Positions 35,013 to 43,669 of a DNA stretch of 64,000 nucleotides are shown in pieces (the first letter of the stretch is position 1; each line of letters starts with the position of its first letter). This DNA is from Lachnospiraceae bacterium (GTDB lineage Bacteria > Bacillota > Clostridia > Lachnospirales > Lachnospiraceae). Where the stretch lies: contig JAAUZE010000022.1 in the NCBI GenBank assembly GCA_014804755.1, positions 1-64,000 on the forward strand. Reading direction: 5' to 3'. The notes beneath the pieces were generated by a model. That model made no database searches, was not told the origin of the DNA, and saw nothing but the letters and a program-made list of their open reading frames with translations. Position numbers and translations under genes: made by a program.

Positions 35013-36147
35013 AACGGCGGAATTAAAGGCAGGGATGAGACTTGCGCGGCCGATTTACAGTAAAGAAGGCGTATTGCTATATGAGAGAAATTCCAAGCTG
35101 ACCTCGCAGAGTATTAATTCTGTGAGAAATTTCGGACTGATCGGCATTTTTATTCTTGAGCCTGCCGAGCCCGTACCGCCGATGACAAAGGACGATATTG
35201 AGTTTGAGCGTTTCCAGACAATGAATGTCTATGCGATCGAGGATGAGCTTAGCAAGATCATTCAGACAAAGCGCGCAGCCAAAACACAGGTGATCACTGC
35301 AAATGTGATTCGTTCTTACGGACATTTGGATAAAAAAATCAATTTCGTACAGAATCTGCGCAGCAAAGAGGATTATGTGTGCAAGCACGCCCTTAATGTT
35401 GCGATTCTGTGCGCGATGATCACGCATGTGATGAACATGAAGCTGGATGAACAGCTTGAGACGATCATTGCGGCGATCGTTCATGACATCGGAAAGCTCA
35501 TGCTGGGAAAGAGCGCACCGGAGCGCTTGGCGGATGCGGAAGCCGTTGAGAGCTTTGAAGTGCAGGGATTTGATCTGGTGGATAAGGCATTTTCCTCAAA
35601 TCCGGGCGTGAAGCGGATCTGTGTGCAGGCGCAGAAAATGCAAAGTAATTTTGAAAAGGGAGTATACAATTCCGATATTAAATTGGTGTCGGGGGCAAAG
35701 GTTCTTTTGGTTGCGAACATGTATGATGAAATGACGGCGATGCAGTTTGAGGGCGAGCCCGCATCCGAGGTTCGGGCGCTGCGTCTGCTGTTGGAAAATC
35801 CCGACGTGTTCGATCCTAACGTTGTGGATGCGATGATCCGGTCCATCAACATTCTCGGCGCAGGAAGCTGTGTGGAGCTGAATACGGGAGAAAAAGGTCT
35901 GGTTCTCGTACAGAATAACGAGAATATTCTGCGCCCGATGATCCTGACCTTTGATACGAATATGATCGTCGATCTCGGCAATGAAATGGCATACGGTGAT
36001 ATGGAGATCAAGGACATCATGAAGACGATGGACAACCGTTATGTGATCGATACCGAGGCGCTCAAGCGCAGCGGATTTGCGTTTGAGGAGCCGGAATATG
36101 TGGAGGTTCCCGAGGAAGAGGGATACGTTCCAGGACGGGATTTTTAA
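34999..36147 (+). CDS. Degenerate HD-GYP-like protein
   Basis: The protein has 382 aa and overlaps sigK by 14 bases. Residues 1-50 form an N-terminal DUF3391-like segment (MLFVKTAELKAGMRLARPIY). A HD core follows: VCKHALNVAILCAM and AAIVHDIGKLML. The rest of the HD-GYP signature is lost: the expected HPxxG appears as EVQG, HHE as AQK, and the GYP is absent, although VLLVANMYDEMTA survives. Active HD-GYP enzymes hydrolyse cyclic di-GMP, but here several metal ligands are missing. A binding or regulatory role is more likely than catalysis. The overlap suggests coexpression with sigK. Confidence 0.75.
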   Translation: MLFVKTAELKAGMRLARPIYSKEGVLLYERNSKLTSQSINSVRNFGLIGIFILEPAEPVPPMTKDDIEFERFQTMNVYAIEDELSKIIQTKRAAKTQVITANVIRSYGHLDKKINFVQNLRSKEDYVCKHALNVAILCAMITHVMNMKLDEQLETIIAAIVHDIGKLMLGKSAPERLADAEAVESFEVQGFDLVDKAFSSNPGVKRICVQAQKMQSNFEKGVYNSDIKLVSGAKVLLVANMYDEMTAMQFEGEPASEVRALRLLLENPDVFDPNVVDAMIRSINILGAGSCVELNTGEKGLVLVQNNENILRPMILTFDTNMIVDLGNEMAYGDMEIKDIMKTMDNRYVIDTEALKRSGFAFEEPEYVEVPEEEGYVPGRDF

Positions 36148-36254
36148 GAAAAAACAAAATGCCTGCGGGCAGGGACATGGTGATCGCGGGCATCTTGCGC
36201 TTGGTAAACGGCTGAAAAAGAATCTGACTAAGAAGAAACGAGGAGAAAACGGTA

Positions 36255-37316
36255 ATGGGAATCATTTCTGTGGAGGAAGTACTTGCAAAGGCGAAGGAGG
36301 CGGGGGCTTCCGATGTACATATTACGGTCGGAGTGCCGCCTAAGATGCGTGTCAACGGCGATCTCATCACGATGGATTATGAGCGTATGCTCCCGCCCGA
36401 CACACATAGAGTAGTAGAAGATATTATGAGTGATTTTCAGCTTCAGCATTTTGAGGAACGGGGCGAATATGATATGTCCTTTTCCATTCCCAATATCGGG
36501 AGATACCGTGTCAACGCGTATAAGCAGAGAGGTTCTGTCGCGGTTGCGCTCCGCTTGGTGGGAACAGAAATCCCGGCGCCGGAGAAACTCGGCGTACCGC
36601 CCTCTGTTGTGGAATTGTCGCAGCGGAAAAGAGGACTGGTCCTTGTGACGGGACCGACCGGAAGCGGTAAGTCCACGACGCTTGCGGCAGTCATTGATAA
36701 GATCAATAACACGAGGGATGCTCATATCATCACGCTGGAGGATCCGATCGAGTACCTGCATTCCCACAAGCTTTCCATGGTCAATCAGCGTGAGATCGGT
36801 CTGGATACGCAGAGCTATGCCAACGCGCTGCGCGCTGCGCTCCGTGAAGACCCCGACGTTATTCTTGTCGGCGAGATGCGTGATTTTGATACGATCAGTG
36901 TTGCCATTACGGCGGCGGAGACGGGGCACCTTGTTCTTTCCACACTGCATACGATCGGAGCGGCGAGCACGGTCGATCGTGTCATTGACGTATTTCCGCC
37001 CCATCAGCAGCAGCAGATCCGCGTACAGCTCTCAAACGTGATTGAGGCGGTCGTGTCTCAGCAGCTCATTCCGACAGCGGACGGAAGAAGCCGTGTGGCG
37101 GCGTTTGAGGTCATGCATGCCAATCATGCGGTGCGCAATCTGATCCGTGAGGGGAAATCCCATCAGCTTGTATCCGTCATGCAGACGAACCGTAAAATGG
37201 GTATGATCACGATGGATGAGGCCATACAGCAGCATTATATGGAAGGACGCATCACGCGCGAAATGGCAATTCAGTTTGCGACCGATCCCGATGGGATGTC
37301 CTTGAAGCTGCTCTAA
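36255..37316 (+). CDS. pilT: PilT-type type IV pilus retraction ATPase
   Basis: The protein has 353 aa. The N-terminal ASDVHITVGVPPKMRVNG is typical of PilT. Walker A is VTGPTGSGKSTTLA (about residues 133-146), the Asp box ITLEDPIEYLH, Walker B DPDVILVGEMRD, and the His box ETGHLVLSTLHT. The PilT-specific C-terminal AVRNLIREGK is present. PilT powers pilus retraction. The extension ATPase and platform genes lie 6-9 kb downstream. No pilin is in the window. Confidence 0.93.
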   Translation: MGIISVEEVLAKAKEAGASDVHITVGVPPKMRVNGDLITMDYERMLPPDTHRVVEDIMSDFQLQHFEERGEYDMSFSIPNIGRYRVNAYKQRGSVAVALRLVGTEIPAPEKLGVPPSVVELSQRKRGLVLVTGPTGSGKSTTLAAVIDKINNTRDAHIITLEDPIEYLHSHKLSMVNQREIGLDTQSYANALRAALREDPDVILVGEMRDFDTISVAITAAETGHLVLSTLHTIGAASTVDRVIDVFPPHQQQQIRVQLSNVIEAVVSQQLIPTADGRSRVAAFEVMHANHAVRNLIREGKSHQLVSVMQTNRKMGMITMDEAIQQHYMEGRITREMAIQFATDPDGMSLKLL

Positions 37317-37411
37317 AGCTTGTGCCGCATAAAGCGTTATACCGCTTAAAGTGTTTACCGCGTAAAGCGGTATGTCTGAAAAGATGGAAACGGATTCATT
37401 CGTATAGCACT

Positions 37412-37437
37412 CCGGCAGTCTATCTACGGACTGCCGG
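37412..37437 (+). terminator. Hairpin after pilT
   Basis: CCGGCAGTC pairs with GACTGCCGG (9 bp) around an 8-base loop. T-rich sequence (ttattctttttttcg) begins 7 bases later. A second, weaker dyad (TACCGCTT/AAGCGGTA) lies at about 37337-37372. The rest of the 37317-37675 gap holds no gene that I can support. Confidence 0.6.
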
Positions 37438-37675
37438 GATTGATTTATTCTTTTTTTCGATAAGGCAGACGTTTTGTTTCTGACAAACGTTGTTCGCCGC
37501 TATTTCCCAATTTTAACAAATGGCAATGAATTCAAAAGTGTAAGATTCGTTTTTGTGGATGAATGAAGTTATGTAAACTAAATAAATGAACTTGCAAAAT
37601 ACAATGTATGTGTAAAATATAAACCCATGCGTTTCGCAGTTTCTAAAAAATAAAATACAAAAGGAGGAGCATCGT

Positions 37676-39226
37676 ATGTTTACGACAACGTTATCGGGAG
37701 GTCTGAACGGGATTGAGAGCTATCTCGTCCGTGTGGAGGTGGATACCGCGCAGAGTCTTCCGGGCTTTGACATGGTGGGAATGCTTGGCAGCGAGGTGAA
37801 AGAGGCAAGGGAGCGCGTGCGCGTCGCGCTGAAAAATACGGGTATCCGCGTGCCGCCGGTCCGTATTACCGTGAATCTTTCTCCGGCGGATGTGCGCAAG
37901 GAGGGGACGGCATTCGACCTGCCGATCGCCGTAGGGGTGTTGACGTCCCTGCAGATGATACCGGAAACGCATACGGACAGCATACTGTTTTTAGGGGAGC
38001 TTGGCTTAAACGGGGAGATCAAAGCCGTGCGCGGCGTGCTGCCGATCGTGCTGGCGGCAAGAGATCAAGGAATCGCCTGCTGCGTCGTGCCGAAAGAAAA
38101 TGCGCAGGAGGCATGCGTGGTACAGGGCATGCGGGTCGTCGGCGTGCAAAGCTTAGGGCAACTTTGCGATTATCTGTGCGCGCCGCCCGGTGAGCGGGAG
38201 AAGCAGATTCCGTATGAAAAGAAGGAAATCCGGCCACAGAATGCCGGCACGGGGCAGGCGCTTGATTTTGCCGACATCAACGGACAGCCTGCCGTGCGGC
38301 GGGCTGTTGAGATTGCGGCGGCGGGTTTTCACCACATCATGCTGATCGGGCCGCCCGGTTCGGGCAAGACGATGATCGCAAAAAGAATCCCATCCGTTCT
38401 CCCTCCGCTTTCCTTCGAAGAAAGTCTGGAAGTCTCAAAAATCTACAGCGTATCCGGTCTGCTTCGTGCAGGCGAATCTCTCATAACGAAACGTCCTTTT
38501 TTAAGTCCGCATCACACCATTTCCAAATATGCGCTGGCAGGGGGCGGCAGAGTGCCGCTTCCGGGCGTCATCAGTCTGGCGCACAGAGGTGTCTTATTTC
38601 TGGATGAGCTTCCCGAATTCGGCAGGGAAGTGATCGACATTATGCGCCAGCCGCTGGAGGATAAGCAGGTGCATATTGCAAGAAGCTGCGCAAGCTATAC
38701 GTATCCGGCGGATTTTATGCTTGTGGCCGCGCTCAACCCGTGTCCGTGCGGCTATTATCCCGACCGCAACCGGTGCAACTGCACGCCGGGGGAGATTCGG
38801 CGTTATCTTTCGCGGATTTCGGGGCCGATCTTAGACCGGATCGACCTTTGCGTGGAAGCGCCGCGTCTGTCCATCGGAGAAATTTCCACGGAGCAAAAAA
38901 ATGAAAGCTCCGCCGCGATCAGAGAGCGCGTCATGGCGGCAAGAGAGCGGCAGGAGCATCGTTTCCGGGGAACGCCGTACCGCTTTAACACCGATCTCGG
39001 GGCAGGGGACTTAAAACGCTATGTGCCGTTAGGATCGGCGGAAAAGAACATGCTGGAGCAGATTTTTCAGACAATGAACTTAAGTGCAAGAGCGTATCAC
39101 CGTATCATCCGGCTTGCGCGCACCATTGCTGACTTAGACGGAAGCGGGGACGTGCTGGAACGGCATATCAGCGAGGCGGTCTGCTACCGTGTGGCGGACG
39201 CGAAGGAGTGGATTGCGGGGAGATAA
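37676..39226 (+). CDS. yifB: YifB/ComM-family Mg-chelatase-like AAA+ ATPase
   Basis: The protein has 516 aa. The N-terminal domain (GLNGIESYLVRVEVDTAQSL, then KEARERVRVALKNTG) is the RadA/Lon-like fold of ComM. Walker A is LIGPPGSGKTMIAKR (about 222-236), Walker B GVLFLDELPEFGRE, and sensor-type AALNPCPCGYYPDRN with a cysteine cluster. ComM drives branch migration during natural transformation in Gram-negative bacteria. The Clostridial members lie next to dprA, as here. The start is supported by AAAGGAGGAGC. Confidence 0.93.
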   Translation: MFTTTLSGGLNGIESYLVRVEVDTAQSLPGFDMVGMLGSEVKEARERVRVALKNTGIRVPPVRITVNLSPADVRKEGTAFDLPIAVGVLTSLQMIPETHTDSILFLGELGLNGEIKAVRGVLPIVLAARDQGIACCVVPKENAQEACVVQGMRVVGVQSLGQLCDYLCAPPGEREKQIPYEKKEIRPQNAGTGQALDFADINGQPAVRRAVEIAAAGFHHIMLIGPPGSGKTMIAKRIPSVLPPLSFEESLEVSKIYSVSGLLRAGESLITKRPFLSPHHTISKYALAGGGRVPLPGVISLAHRGVLFLDELPEFGREVIDIMRQPLEDKQVHIARSCASYTYPADFMLVAALNPCPCGYYPDRNRCNCTPGEIRRYLSRISGPILDRIDLCVEAPRLSIGEISTEQKNESSAAIRERVMAARERQEHRFRGTPYRFNTDLGAGDLKRYVPLGSAEKNMLEQIFQTMNLSARAYHRIIRLARTIADLDGSGDVLERHISEAVCYRVADAKEWIAGR

Positions 39227-39293
39227 ATTGAAAAATGATCCACTGCATTTCGCAATGGGGAATCATACATAACTGAAAAAAGGAGGAAAACCA

Positions 39294-40490
39294 ATGGATC
39301 AATCAAAAACGATCTATGCATGCTGGCTTGACCGCATTCCGTCGATCGGGACGGTCAGCGCGAAACGCCTGCTTGCCGAATACGGAAACGCGGAGCAGCT
39401 ATACCGGCTGCCGGAAAAGGAGGTGAAGGAGCTTTCCGAGCGCAAATTGCTCACGGCGGCACAGGCGGGGAGGCTGCGGGAGTGGCAGACAGATTTTCGA
39501 TACGATCCGCACAGACTTTATGAGGAGATGACCGCGCAGGGTATCCGGGTTCTTTTTTGTGAGGATCGGGAATATCCGAAACAGTTAAGAGATATTCCGG
39601 AACCGCCGAATATGCTCTATATCAGAGGAGACGTCCCAGACGGACTAAAGCCGAGTGTCAGTATCGTCGGGGCGCGGCTCTGCTCTGACTATGGGCGGTA
39701 TACGGCGCGCAAGTTTGCACATGTGCTTGCGGAGGCGGGCGTACAGATTATCAGCGGTATGGCGCTCGGTATCGACGGCATCAGCCATCAGGCGGCAATG
39801 GAGGCGGGCGGCAGGACGTTTGCCGTGCTTGGGTGCGGCGTTGACATCTGTTACCCTACACAGAACAAGAATATTTATGAACGGATTCCGGCACAGGGCG
39901 GTATTTTGTCGGAATATCCGCCCGGCACGGCTCCCTGTGCGGGACTTTTTCCGAGAAGAAACCGTATTATCAGCGGACTGGCGGATGTATTACTCGTGAT
40001 AGAGGCCCGCAAAAAGAGCGGTACGCTCATTACAGTGGATGCTGCGCTGGAGCAGGGAAAAGAAGTTTACGCCCTGCCGGGGAGAGTGACGGACGCGTTG
40101 AGCGGCGGCTGTAACGGTCTGATCGCGCAGGGCGCAGGGATCGCCACTTCGCCTGAGCAGCTTTTGGAGGAATTATCGCGGCTCTGGGGACGGAGTACTC
40201 TGCGTGCAGGCGGCAAGGCAGCAGGGTGTGAGAATACGGGGATGTTTGACAGCGCAGCGGGAAACACCGGGACGCCTGACAGAATCGGGGGATGCGGCGG
40301 GGCACCCGGCAGCGAGCAGGAGCGCTTAGTTTATGCTCTTTTATCCGAGGAGGGACAGACGATTGATATGCTGATGAGCCGGAGCGCGCTTGTACCGGGG
40401 GAATTTTCTGCCGCGCTCATGCATCTTTGCATCAGCGGACGTGCCGTGTGCAGACAGGGGAGATATTACCGGGACGACATAGGGGAATAA
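39294..40490 (+). CDS. dprA: DNA-processing protein A
   Basis: The protein has 398 aa. A SAM-like N-terminal domain (WLDRIPSIGTVSAKRLL) is followed by the Rossmann DprA core: VSIVGARLCSDYG, SGMALGIDGISHQAA, VLGCGVDICYP, and FPRRNRIISGLADVLLVIEA. A winged-helix C-terminal domain (IDMLMSRSALVPGEFSAAL) ends the protein. DprA loads RecA on incoming single-stranded DNA. A low-complexity Gly-rich linker of about 40 residues precedes the C-terminal domain. It is part of the conserved yifB-dprA-topA-codY order. The start follows AAAGGAGG. Confidence 0.95.
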   Translation: MDQSKTIYACWLDRIPSIGTVSAKRLLAEYGNAEQLYRLPEKEVKELSERKLLTAAQAGRLREWQTDFRYDPHRLYEEMTAQGIRVLFCEDREYPKQLRDIPEPPNMLYIRGDVPDGLKPSVSIVGARLCSDYGRYTARKFAHVLAEAGVQIISGMALGIDGISHQAAMEAGGRTFAVLGCGVDICYPTQNKNIYERIPAQGGILSEYPPGTAPCAGLFPRRNRIISGLADVLLVIEARKKSGTLITVDAALEQGKEVYALPGRVTDALSGGCNGLIAQGAGIATSPEQLLEELSRLWGRSTLRAGGKAAGCENTGMFDSAAGNTGTPDRIGGCGGAPGSEQERLVYALLSEEGQTIDMLMSRSALVPGEFSAALMHLCISGRAVCRQGRYYRDDIGE

Positions 40491-40540
40491 AAAAGAAATT
40501 CTCGAAAAAGAAATTTTTTCTCAAAGTTTTCAATTTTCCC

Positions 40541-40569
40541 TTGAAACAACATAAAATTTGGTGTATAGT
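40541..40569 (+). promoter_or_regulatory. Sigma-A promoter for topA
   Basis: TTGAAA (40541-40546), a 17-bp spacer and TATAGT (40564-40569), 88 bp before the start. Confidence 0.65.
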
Positions 40570-40656
40570 CGTACGCGTTACTTCTTATATTAGTAGGGAG
40601 CAACAAGCTTCCGGTAAGTTGAGGAAGCTGTAAGGAAAGTGAACAGGGGAAAACAA

Positions 40657-42657
40657 ATGGCAAAAAATCTGGTAATCGTAGAGTCACCCGCAAAGGTGAA
40701 GACCATCAAAAAATTTCTGGGAACTAATTATGAGGTCATGGCGAGCAACGGACATGTCAGGGATCTTCCGAAGAGCAGACTCGGTGTGGATGTAGATAAC
40801 GACTATGAACCGCAGTACATTACCATCAGAGGTAAGGGCGATATTCTTGCAAACTTGAGAAAAGAAGTCAAGAAAGCGGATAAGATCTATCTCGCAACCG
40901 ACCCGGACCGCGAGGGGGAAGCGATCTCATGGCATTTGATCGCTGCGCTTAAATTGGAAAATAAAAAGGTGTACCGCATTACCTTTAACGAAATCACGAA
41001 AAACGCAGTCAAAGAATCTTTTAAGCATCCGAGGGAGATCGATCTGGATTTGGTGGATGCGCAGCAGGCGCGCCGCTGCCTTGACCGGATGGTGGGCTAT
41101 CGCATTTCGCCGCTGCTCTGGGCAAAGGTGAAGCGGGGCTTGAGCGCGGGACGCGTACAGTCTGTCGCGCTGCGCATTATCAGCGACCGTGAGGAGGAGA
41201 TCAACGCATTTGTTCCCGAGGAATACTGGTCTTTGGACGCTTATCTTGCCGTGGCGGGGGAAAGAAGACAGCTCATCGCTAAATTTTATGGAGATAAAAA
41301 CGGAAAGATCGACATCCATTCCGCTGAGGAAATGCAGGCGATCACCAAAGCGCTCTCAGGAGCGGAATATAAAGTGGATGAAGTGAAAAAGGGGGAGCGC
41401 GTAAGGAAGCAGCCCCTGCCGTTTACGACATCCACGCTCCAGCAGGAAGCGAGCAAGGTGCTCAATTTTTCCACGGCAAAAACAATGCGTCTTGCACAGC
41501 AGCTTTATGAGGGGGTAGATATTAAGGGCGCGGGCACGGTCGGACTGATCACCTATCTGCGTACCGATTCCACGCGTGTGTCAGAGGAAGCGGAGCGTAC
41601 GGCGCACGATTATATCGAAGAGCAGTACGGAAGTGAATATAACCGGAAAGAGGATAACAAGGAGAAGCAGACCGGCAAAAATATACAGGATGCGCATGAA
41701 GCGATCCGCCCGACGGATCTGACGCGCACGCCGATTGCGTTAAAAGATGCTATTCCGAGAGATCTGTTTCGACTTTATCAGCTTATTTGGAAGCGGTTTG
41801 TCGCAAGCCGCATGGCAGCTGCGCGCTATGAGACAACATCCGTGCGGATCGCAGCGGGTGATTACCGCTTTAACGTCTCGGCATCGAAACTCGTTTTTGA
41901 CGGCTTCTTAAGCGTGTATGTACAGGAGGATGAGGAAAAAGAAGAAAGCAATACCATGATGAAAAGCCTGGATAAAAACTCGCAGCTTTCATTCGTACAG
42001 TTTGAAGAGAAGCAGCACTTTACGCAGCCGCCGGCACATTACACGGAGGCTACGCTTGTGCGGGCGTTAGAGGAGCTTGGCATCGGAAGACCGAGTACCT
42101 ATGCGCCGACGATCACGACCATCCTTGCGCGCCGTTATATCGTGAAAGAAAATAAGAATCTCTATGTGACGGAGCTTGGCGAGGTCGTCAACAATATGAT
42201 GAAGGACGCGTTCCCGACGATCGTGGATGTGAACTTTACCGCTAATATGGAAATGCTTTTGGACGGCATTGAGGAGGGAAACGTCAATTGGAAGACTGTC
42301 GTATCCAATTTCTATCCCGATCTGGACGAGGCAGTAAAGCAGGCGGAGCAGGAGCTTTCCGAGGTTGAGATCGCTGATGAGGAGGCGGATGAGGACTGCG
42401 AGCTGTGCGGAAGAAGAATGGTCATTAAATACGGACCGCACGGCAAATTTCTCGCATGTCCCGGATTTCCGGAGTGCCGTAACACGAAGCCTTATTTTGA
42501 AAAAATCGGCGTTCCCTGTCCGAAGTGCGGTAAAGATCTTGCGATCAAGCGCACGCGCAAAGGAAGAAAGTATTACGGCTGTCTGGGCTATCCCGACTGC
42601 GACTTTATGTCATGGCAAAAGCCGGAAACAACGGAAGAAGCAAAAATCTCTAAATAG
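40657..42657 (+). CDS. topA: DNA topoisomerase I
   Basis: The protein has 666 aa, starting MAKNLVIVESPAKVKTIKK at 40657 behind AGGGGA. The Toprim domain has LATDPDREGEAISWH. The catalytic Tyr lies in ITYLRTDSTRVSEEA (about residue 300). Two C-terminal zinc ribbons follow (CELCGRRM with CPGFPEC, and CPKCGKDL with CLGYPDC). It relaxes negative supercoils. The gene is followed by a terminator whose stem overlaps the codY promoter. Confidence 0.97.
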   Translation: MAKNLVIVESPAKVKTIKKFLGTNYEVMASNGHVRDLPKSRLGVDVDNDYEPQYITIRGKGDILANLRKEVKKADKIYLATDPDREGEAISWHLIAALKLENKKVYRITFNEITKNAVKESFKHPREIDLDLVDAQQARRCLDRMVGYRISPLLWAKVKRGLSAGRVQSVALRIISDREEEINAFVPEEYWSLDAYLAVAGERRQLIAKFYGDKNGKIDIHSAEEMQAITKALSGAEYKVDEVKKGERVRKQPLPFTTSTLQQEASKVLNFSTAKTMRLAQQLYEGVDIKGAGTVGLITYLRTDSTRVSEEAERTAHDYIEEQYGSEYNRKEDNKEKQTGKNIQDAHEAIRPTDLTRTPIALKDAIPRDLFRLYQLIWKRFVASRMAAARYETTSVRIAAGDYRFNVSASKLVFDGFLSVYVQEDEEKEESNTMMKSLDKNSQLSFVQFEEKQHFTQPPAHYTEATLVRALEELGIGRPSTYAPTITTILARRYIVKENKNLYVTELGEVVNNMMKDAFPTIVDVNFTANMEMLLDGIEEGNVNWKTVVSNFYPDLDEAVKQAEQELSEVEIADEEADEDCELCGRRMVIKYGPHGKFLACPGFPECRNTKPYFEKIGVPCPKCGKDLAIKRTRKGRKYYGCLGYPDCDFMSWQKPETTEEAKISK

Positions 42658-42686
42658 TGGACAAATAATAAGCCTTATGCTACAAT
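42658..42686 (+). promoter_or_regulatory. codY promoter inside the topA terminator
   Basis: TGGACA (42658-42663), a 17-bp spacer and TACAAT (42681-42686). The -35 abuts the topA stop codon and the -10 lies in the loop of the topA terminator. A transcript starting near 42693 would contain only the 3' arm and escape termination. Confidence 0.6.
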
Positions 42687-42707
42687 TGTTATGCATAAGG
42701 CTTTTTT
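42670..42707 (+). terminator. topA terminator
   Basis: AAGCCTTATGC pairs with GCATAAGGCTT (11 bp) around a 12-base loop, followed by TTTTG. Confidence 0.85.
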
Positions 42708-42763
42708 GTCTGATAATTTCGAAAGTGTTCCCATGAAGCGCTGCAAAAGATGAGGAGAGTCCC

Positions 42764-43558
42764 ATGAGTAGTGTACAATTGCTGGATAAAACAAGAAAAA
42801 TCGGTAAGCTGTTACATAACAATAATTCCAGCAAGGTTGTGTTCAGCGATATTTGCAATGTGATGCAGGATATTCTGCAGTCTAATGTGCTTGTGATCAG
42901 CAGAAAAGGAAAGGTACTCGGTATCGGGAACTATCCGGGGATTGAGAACATTACCGAGCTGGTCGTAGGAGAAGTCGGCAGATTCATCGATACGCTTTTG
43001 AACGAACGGATGCTTTCCGTGCTCTCGACAAAAGAAAATGTTAATCTGGAGACGCTTGGCTTTGAAGGGATTGATACAACGCGTTTTCAGGGCATTATCA
43101 CGCCGATTGAGATTGCGGGAGAACGTCTTGGCACGTTGTTTTTGTATAAAAGCGATGGCGCGTACGATATTGACGATATTATTTTATGTGAATATGGTAC
43201 GACTGTCGTCGGGCTGGAGATGCTGCGCTCCGTCAACGAGGAGAATGCGGAGGAGGTTCGTAAGACGCAGGTCGTGCGCTCAGCGATCAATACGCTTTCG
43301 ACGTCTGAGCAGGAGGCGGTCGTTCACATTTTTGATGAGCTGGGCGGCATGGAGGGCATTCTGGTTGCGAGCAAGATTGCGGACCGTGTCGGCATCACAC
43401 GTTCCGTCATCGTCAATGCGCTGCGGAAGTTTGAGAGCGCGGGCGTGATCGAGTCCCGTTCGTCGGGGATGAAAGGCACCTATATCCGCGTGTTAAACGA
43501 CGTGGTGTTTGATGAAATCAGAGAGTTAAAGGAGAGCCGGCAGGGCGGATTTCACTGA
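42764..43558 (+). CDS. codY: GTP- and branched-chain-amino-acid-sensing regulator CodY
   Basis: The protein has 264 aa. The N-terminal GAF domain starts LLDKTRKIGKLLHNN and includes VLVISRKGKVLGIGNY. The C-terminal winged helix contains ADRVGITRSVIVNALRKF and SAGVIESRSSGMKGTYI. CodY represses stationary-phase and nutrient-scavenging genes while GTP and isoleucine/valine/leucine are plentiful, and influences sporulation and competence. Its place after topA is the usual Clostridial order. A downstream promoter separates it from pilB. Confidence 0.97.
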   Translation: MSSVQLLDKTRKIGKLLHNNNSSKVVFSDICNVMQDILQSNVLVISRKGKVLGIGNYPGIENITELVVGEVGRFIDTLLNERMLSVLSTKENVNLETLGFEGIDTTRFQGIITPIEIAGERLGTLFLYKSDGAYDIDDIILCEYGTTVVGLEMLRSVNEENAEEVRKTQVVRSAINTLSTSEQEAVVHIFDELGGMEGILVASKIADRVGITRSVIVNALRKFESAGVIESRSSGMKGTYIRVLNDVVFDEIRELKESRQGGFH

Positions 43559-43592
43559 TAAAGGAGTGGAGGTATAAAATTGTGAATCCGCA

Positions 43593-43621
43593 TGGAAAAT
43601 ATCGGAATAATGTGTTACAAT
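43593..43621 (+). promoter_or_regulatory. Sigma-A promoter for pilB
   Basis: TGGAAA (43593-43598), a 17-bp spacer and TACAAT (43616-43621), 49 bp before the start. Confidence 0.6.
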
Positions 43622-43669
43622 AAAAAGTAGTCTTTTAAATAAAAATCTATACATAAAGCAGGGCTGACT

